Made by a program: the position numbers and the translations under genes. Positions 5,968-8,485 of a stretch of DNA of 8,485 nt are shown one piece after another. This DNA is from Vitreoscilla sp. (GTDB taxonomy: Bacteria > Pseudomonadota > Gammaproteobacteria > Burkholderiales > Burkholderiaceae): positions 1 through 8,485 of the forward strand of contig JACMOG010000598.1 of NCBI GenBank assembly GCA_014378125.1, read 5' to 3'. A model generated the notes under the pieces. That model made no database searches and had not been told where the DNA came from. It was given only the letters and a program-made list of their open reading frames with translations. The first letter of the stretch is position 1. Each line of letters opens with the position of its first letter.

Positions 5968-6906
5968 TCATCGAGTTTTCTTGTGAGCCGGCTTGGTGCC
6001 GGCGCGCGCCTTCTTGGGGTTTCCACCGAACGCGTCGATGAACTTCAGGGCGTCCTGGATCACCGAGTGCAGCGACGACGACCCGGGGTCGTAGCGATAG
6101 CTGGCCTGCACCGGCAGCGGCGAGAGCGCGGTCTCGCAGGGCAGGATCGCGATCTCGTGCTGGCGCATCAGCGCATTGGCCGCGACGATGGGCAAGGTGG
6201 CGATGCCGAAGCCGCTCTCGATCAGATGCACCATGGCGGGGATCGACGAGATGGTGTGCAGGCGGGGCGGCTCCAGGCCCTCGCCGCGGAGCTGCTCCAG
6301 CAGCGCCAGATGGGGTTGCGACCCGCGCTGGAACGTCATCATCTCGTTGGAGACGATCTCCGCCAGCGTGTACGGCGCGCGACGTTTCATGGGCTTGGCG
6401 CCGACGAACACCATCTCCATGGTGGGCAGCGGCCGCGTGCGGATATCGGGCGCCGAGATCGACTGCGCCGCGAACACGAGGTCCAGCGTGCCGCGCTTGA
6501 CCGCCTCCACCAGCACCGGCGTGATTTCCACCGTCAGCTCCAGCTGCAGGTTGGGGTGCACGCTGCGCAGGTGCTTCAGCAACGGAATGAGCCAGGTATG
6601 CAGCACCGACTCGATGGCGCCGACGCGCAGCAGGTGCACGCCGGCCTCCTCGGTGCCCAGCTCGTCGCGCAGCTGCCGGTGCAGCGTCATCAGCCGCTCG
6701 GCGTAGTTCAGGAATCGCACGCCGGCGTTGGTCAGCGCGAACTGCTGGCGGTCGCGCCGGTCGACCAGCAGGATGCCCAGTTCTTCCTCCAGCGCCGAGA
6801 CGCGGCTGGAGATGGCCGACTGCGTCATGAACAGCTTCTCGGCCGCGCGCGTCATGCTCTTGAGCGTGGCGACCCAGTAGAACGCCTCTACAAACCGCTG
6901 ATTCAT
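5968..6906 (-). CDS. LysR-type transcriptional regulator
   Basis: This 312-residue protein has the family layout. An N-terminal winged helix-turn-helix (about 1-60) contains MTRAAEKLFMTQSAISSRVS, followed by a linker helix. The C-terminal effector-binding domain (about 90-300) starts LLRVGAIESVLHTWLIPLL. The C-terminus is Lys/Arg-rich. Length is normal. It acts in the cytoplasm as a DNA-binding tetramer that responds to a small co-inducer, often a substrate or intermediate of the neighbouring pathway. It lies between pcp and livK on the same strand, not divergent from its likely target as many LysR genes are. The gap to livK holds a promoter candidate and an AT-rich patch. A co-inducer such as 5-oxoproline or glutamate is a guess from context. 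Confidence 0.93.
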   Translation of the reverse strand: MNQRFVEAFYWVATLKSMTRAAEKLFMTQSAISSRVSALEEELGILLVDRRDRQQFALTNAGVRFLNYAERLMTLHRQLRDELGTEEAGVHLLRVGAIESVLHTWLIPLLKHLRSVHPNLQLELTVEITPVLVEAVKRGTLDLVFAAQSISAPDIRTRPLPTMEMVFVGAKPMKRRAPYTLAEIVSNEMMTFQRGSQPHLALLEQLRGEGLEPPRLHTISSIPAMVHLIESGFGIATLPIVAANALMRQHEIAILPCETALSPLPVQASYRYDPGSSSLHSVIQDALKFIDAFGGNPKKARAGTKPAHKKTR

Positions 6907-6925
6907 CCTGCGTCCGGAGTTCGGC

Positions 6926-6941
6926 CGCGCCGAGCGGCGCG
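6926..6941. repeat. Perfect GC inverted repeat CGCGCCG-AG-CGGCGCG
   Basis: Seven-base arms with a two-base centre lie 20-35 bases upstream of the lysR ATG, in the 113-base gap after pcp. As RNA it would form a short very stable stem in the lysR leader. There is no U tract, so it is a poor intrinsic terminator. It could dampen lysR translation, form a regulator site, or be chance in GC-rich DNA. The rest of the gap (6942-7019) shows nothing else. Confidence 0.3.
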
Positions 6942-7019
6942 CTGACCGTCGCGTGCGACTTTAACCCTGCGCGAGCGGCTTCATCCGCGCGTTCAGCGTC
7001 TTGCGTCCCGCGCTGGCGA

Positions 7020-7685
7020 TCAGTGCTCGCGCCCGGCGTTCTCTCTTGCGTCGACGCGCACCTGCACCGCGGTGCGCAGCGCCTGGCGGATGCCCGCCAC
7101 CTGCATGGCCAGCGGCATCGACGGCACGTCGACGCGCCCGGCCACCTGCCCAGGCGTGTACGGCACGTGCACGAACCCGGCGCGGGCCCGCGCGAGGCCG
7201 GGCCGCGTCGCGACGCGGTGCATCAGCGCATAGAAGACATGGTTGCAGACGAAGGTGCCCGCGGTGTTGGACACCGACGCGGCCGCGCCGGCCTCGCGCA
7301 CGTCGCGCGCGATGGCCTTGATGGGCAGGGTGGAGAAGTACGCGGCCGGGCCGCAGGCCTCGATCGCCATGTCGATGGGCTGGCGACCGCGGTTGTCGGG
7401 AATGCGCGCGTCGTCGACGTTGACGGCCACGCGTTCGATGGAGATCTCGGGACGGCCGCCGGCCTGGCCCAGGCACAGCACGATGCGGGGCGCGTGCGCC
7501 TCGATGGCCGCGTCGAGCGCCACCAGGGCGTCGCCGAAGGCGCACGGCAGCAGCGCTGCGTGCACCACGTGGCCTTCGCAGCTCCAGCCGTCGAGCGCGC
7601 GCGCGATCTCCCACGACGGATTGACGGACTCGCCCCCGAAGGGCTCGAAACCGGTCAGCAGGATGCAGGGGGCGGGAGTCGTCAT
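7020..7685 (-). CDS. pcp: Pyroglutamyl-peptidase I (pyrrolidone-carboxylate peptidase)
   Basis: This 221-residue cytoplasmic cysteine peptidase of family C15 removes an N-terminal pyroglutamate (5-oxoproline) from peptides and proteins. Family landmarks are ILLTGFEPFGGESVNPSW (8-25), GGRPEISIERVAVN (76-89), GTFVCNHVFYALMH (143-156) and FVHVPYTPGQV (171-181). The catalytic triad is intact: Glu84, Cys147 and His173. Length matches the usual ~215 residues. The ATG at 7685-7683 begins directly before the conserved LLTGFEPFGG block; the open frame extends far upstream but carries no homology and would cross a promoter candidate. No Shine-Dalgarno is evident. It is the first gene of the leftward series and diverges from the sensor gene. 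Its product, free 5-oxoproline, links it to the truncated oxoprolinase frame at the other end of the cluster. Confidence 0.95.
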   Translation of the reverse strand: MTTPAPCILLTGFEPFGGESVNPSWEIARALDGWSCEGHVVHAALLPCAFGDALVALDAAIEAHAPRIVLCLGQAGGRPEISIERVAVNVDDARIPDNRGRQPIDMAIEACGPAAYFSTLPIKAIARDVREAGAAASVSNTAGTFVCNHVFYALMHRVATRPGLARARAGFVHVPYTPGQVAGRVDVPSMPLAMQVAGIRQALRTAVQVRVDARENAGREH

Positions 7686-7709
7686 GGGTGGGTGGCGGCA
7701 GGAGGACGC

Positions 7710-7739
7710 ATTGTGCGCGGGCGGCGCGGCCTGTGTCGA
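7710..7739 (-). promoter_or_regulatory. Sigma70-like promoter for pcp
   Basis: On the reverse strand TCGACA (7739-7734, 5 of 6 to the -35 consensus) and CACAAT (7715-7710, 4 of 6 to the -10) are separated by 18 bases. The predicted start near 7703 leaves a leader of about 18 bases before the pcp ATG. The -10 hexamer is identical to that of the livK promoter candidate. Confidence 0.45.
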
Positions 7740-7761
7740 TTCCTGGACATCTCTCCAGAAA
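7740..7761. promoter_or_regulatory. Palindromic operator candidate TTCCTGGA-N6-TCCAGAAA abutting the pcp -35 box
   Basis: The two 8-base arms (7740-7747 and 7754-7761) match as an inverted repeat at 7 of 8 positions, with a 6-base centre. The site touches the -35 hexamer of the pcp promoter candidate, inside the 159-base divergent gap between pcp and the sensor gene. The position fits a regulator site for pcp, for the divergent gene, or both. The binding protein is unknown; no copy was seen in the lysR-livK gap. The rest of the gap (7762-7844) has no clear promoter for the sensor gene. Confidence 0.35.
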
Positions 7762-7844
7762 GTCGCGGGCGGGGCGGTCCGCGCGCATTCAGATCCGGAC
7801 GGTCTGGCCGATATGCCGGGGTGCAGTCCCTCGCTGTCGCCAAA

Positions 7845-8485
7845 ATGACCCATTCGCTTCCCGCCGCACGCTCCACGCTCCCTCCGCTGGCCACCTGGCT
7901 GTTCGTCAGCGTGCTGGGCGCGACGATGGCCGCGGTGCTCACCTGCACGCTGGTGATCGACCGCTTCGTCCACGACGAGGCGAGCCGGGCGGCGTCGCAA
8001 TACCTCCAGGCCCATGCCGACTCGCTGCGCGACGCGCTCGACCGTGGCATGGCGCAGAACTACGAGCAGGTGCGCGTTCTGGGCCAGCTCGACCAGGTGG
8101 CCACGAGCACCGATCCCGCGGTCACGCGGCGCGCGCTCGAGCAGATGCATGCCAGCTTTCCGCAATACGCGTGGTTGGGATTCGCCGGGCGTGACGGCAA
8201 GGTGATCGCTTCCATCGACGGCCTGCTGCAGGGCGCGACCGTCTCGGCGCGCCCGTGGTTCTCGGGCGCGCGGCACGGCATGTTCGTGGGCGACGTGCCC
8301 CGTGCGCTGCTGCTGGACCAGCTGCTGCCGGCGCAGGCCGAGCCCTGGCGCTTCGTCGACATCGCCACGCCGGTCTACGCGGACGACGGCAGCCTGCGCG
8401 GCGTGCTGGTCGCGCACCTGAGCTGGAGCTGGGCCGCCGGCATCAAGCACGACCTGGTCGACGCCACGTTGGCACAGCACCAGGC
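7845..8485 (+). CDS. Membrane sensor protein with periplasmic Cache-like domain, N-terminal part, runs off the right edge
   Basis: The frame is open from ATG 7845 to the window end, 213 codons. A single transmembrane helix (about 15-38) is followed by a helical stretch and then YAWLGFAGRDGKVIASIDGL, SARPWFSGARHG and a block running from RFVDIATPVYADDG to GVLVAHLSW. This is the pattern of a double-Cache ligand-binding domain, common in Burkholderiales sensor diguanylate cyclases and histidine kinases. The second transmembrane helix and output domain (GGDEF, EAL, kinase or PAS) lie beyond the window, so the output cannot be stated. No Shine-Dalgarno is visible before ATG 7845; an in-frame GTG at 7821 is an alternative start adding eight residues. 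It diverges from pcp. Whether it senses a related compound or is merely a neighbour is unknown. Confidence 0.8.
   Translation, partial: MTHSLPAARSTLPPLATWLFVSVLGATMAAVLTCTLVIDRFVHDEASRAASQYLQAHADSLRDALDRGMAQNYEQVRVLGQLDQVATSTDPAVTRRALEQMHASFPQYAWLGFAGRDGKVIASIDGLLQGATVSARPWFSGARHGMFVGDVPRALLLDQLLPAQAEPWRFVDIATPVYADDGSLRGVLVAHLSWSWAAGIKHDLVDATLAQHQ

Noticed and set aside
6961..7788. Alternative reverse-strand frame across pcp ending MKPLAQG
   Set aside because: It is the Arg-rich shifted frame of pcp. Pcp itself ends normally, so this is not a frameshifted C-terminus.
7686..8480. Extension of the pcp frame far upstream on the reverse strand
   Set aside because: The extension has no homology, overlaps the sensor gene antisense and would span the pcp promoter candidate. 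The normal family start is at 7685.

Overview
The window looks like a GC-rich beta-proteobacterial chromosome, most likely Burkholderiales near the Comamonadaceae. This rests on the high G+C of nearly all of it, the style of the LIV-type transporter proteins and the Cache-domain sensor; no marker gene fixes the genus. The exception is the leftmost ~390 bases. There the G+C falls (167 of the first 300 bases, about 56%, and 28 of 60 in 301-360), and an integrase gene runs off the edge, marking the end of an integrated mobile element.

Layout from right to left, which is the direction of transcription for all but one gene: a membrane sensor with a periplasmic Cache-like domain (7845 onward, + strand, incomplete) diverges from pcp (pyroglutamyl-peptidase I). 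After pcp come a LysR-type regulator, a periplasmic binding protein (livK-like), two permeases (livH, livM), two ATPases (livG, livF), and a DUF1445/YcsI family protein. The livH-livM-livG-livF junctions overlap by 1-4 bases, and the other gaps from livK to the DUF1445 gene are about 30 bases. This is one tight operon, with a good sigma70-like promoter candidate directly upstream of livK.

At the 3' end of the operon, overlapping the DUF1445 stop, a further reading frame begins with MAIFSTEAPLAPSRWQFW. RWQFW is, from memory, the N-terminal signature of full-length bacterial 5-oxoprolinase, where it is followed by IDRGGTFTD. Here the similarity stops right after it and the frame ends eight codons later, exactly where the low-GC integrase region starts. 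The best reading is that an integrative element has inserted near codon 18 of a 5-oxoprolinase gene and split it; the rest should lie at the other end of the element, outside the window.

Taken together the genes suggest a pyroglutamate (5-oxoproline) uptake and salvage locus. Pcp releases 5-oxoproline from peptide N-termini, the ABC importer brings in 5-oxoproline or a related compound, 5-oxoprolinase would open it to glutamate, and the DUF1445 protein belongs to a family linked to 5-oxoprolinase genes and to D-glutamate cyclase. The LysR protein is the likely local regulator. The substrate assignment is inference; the gene families are well supported.
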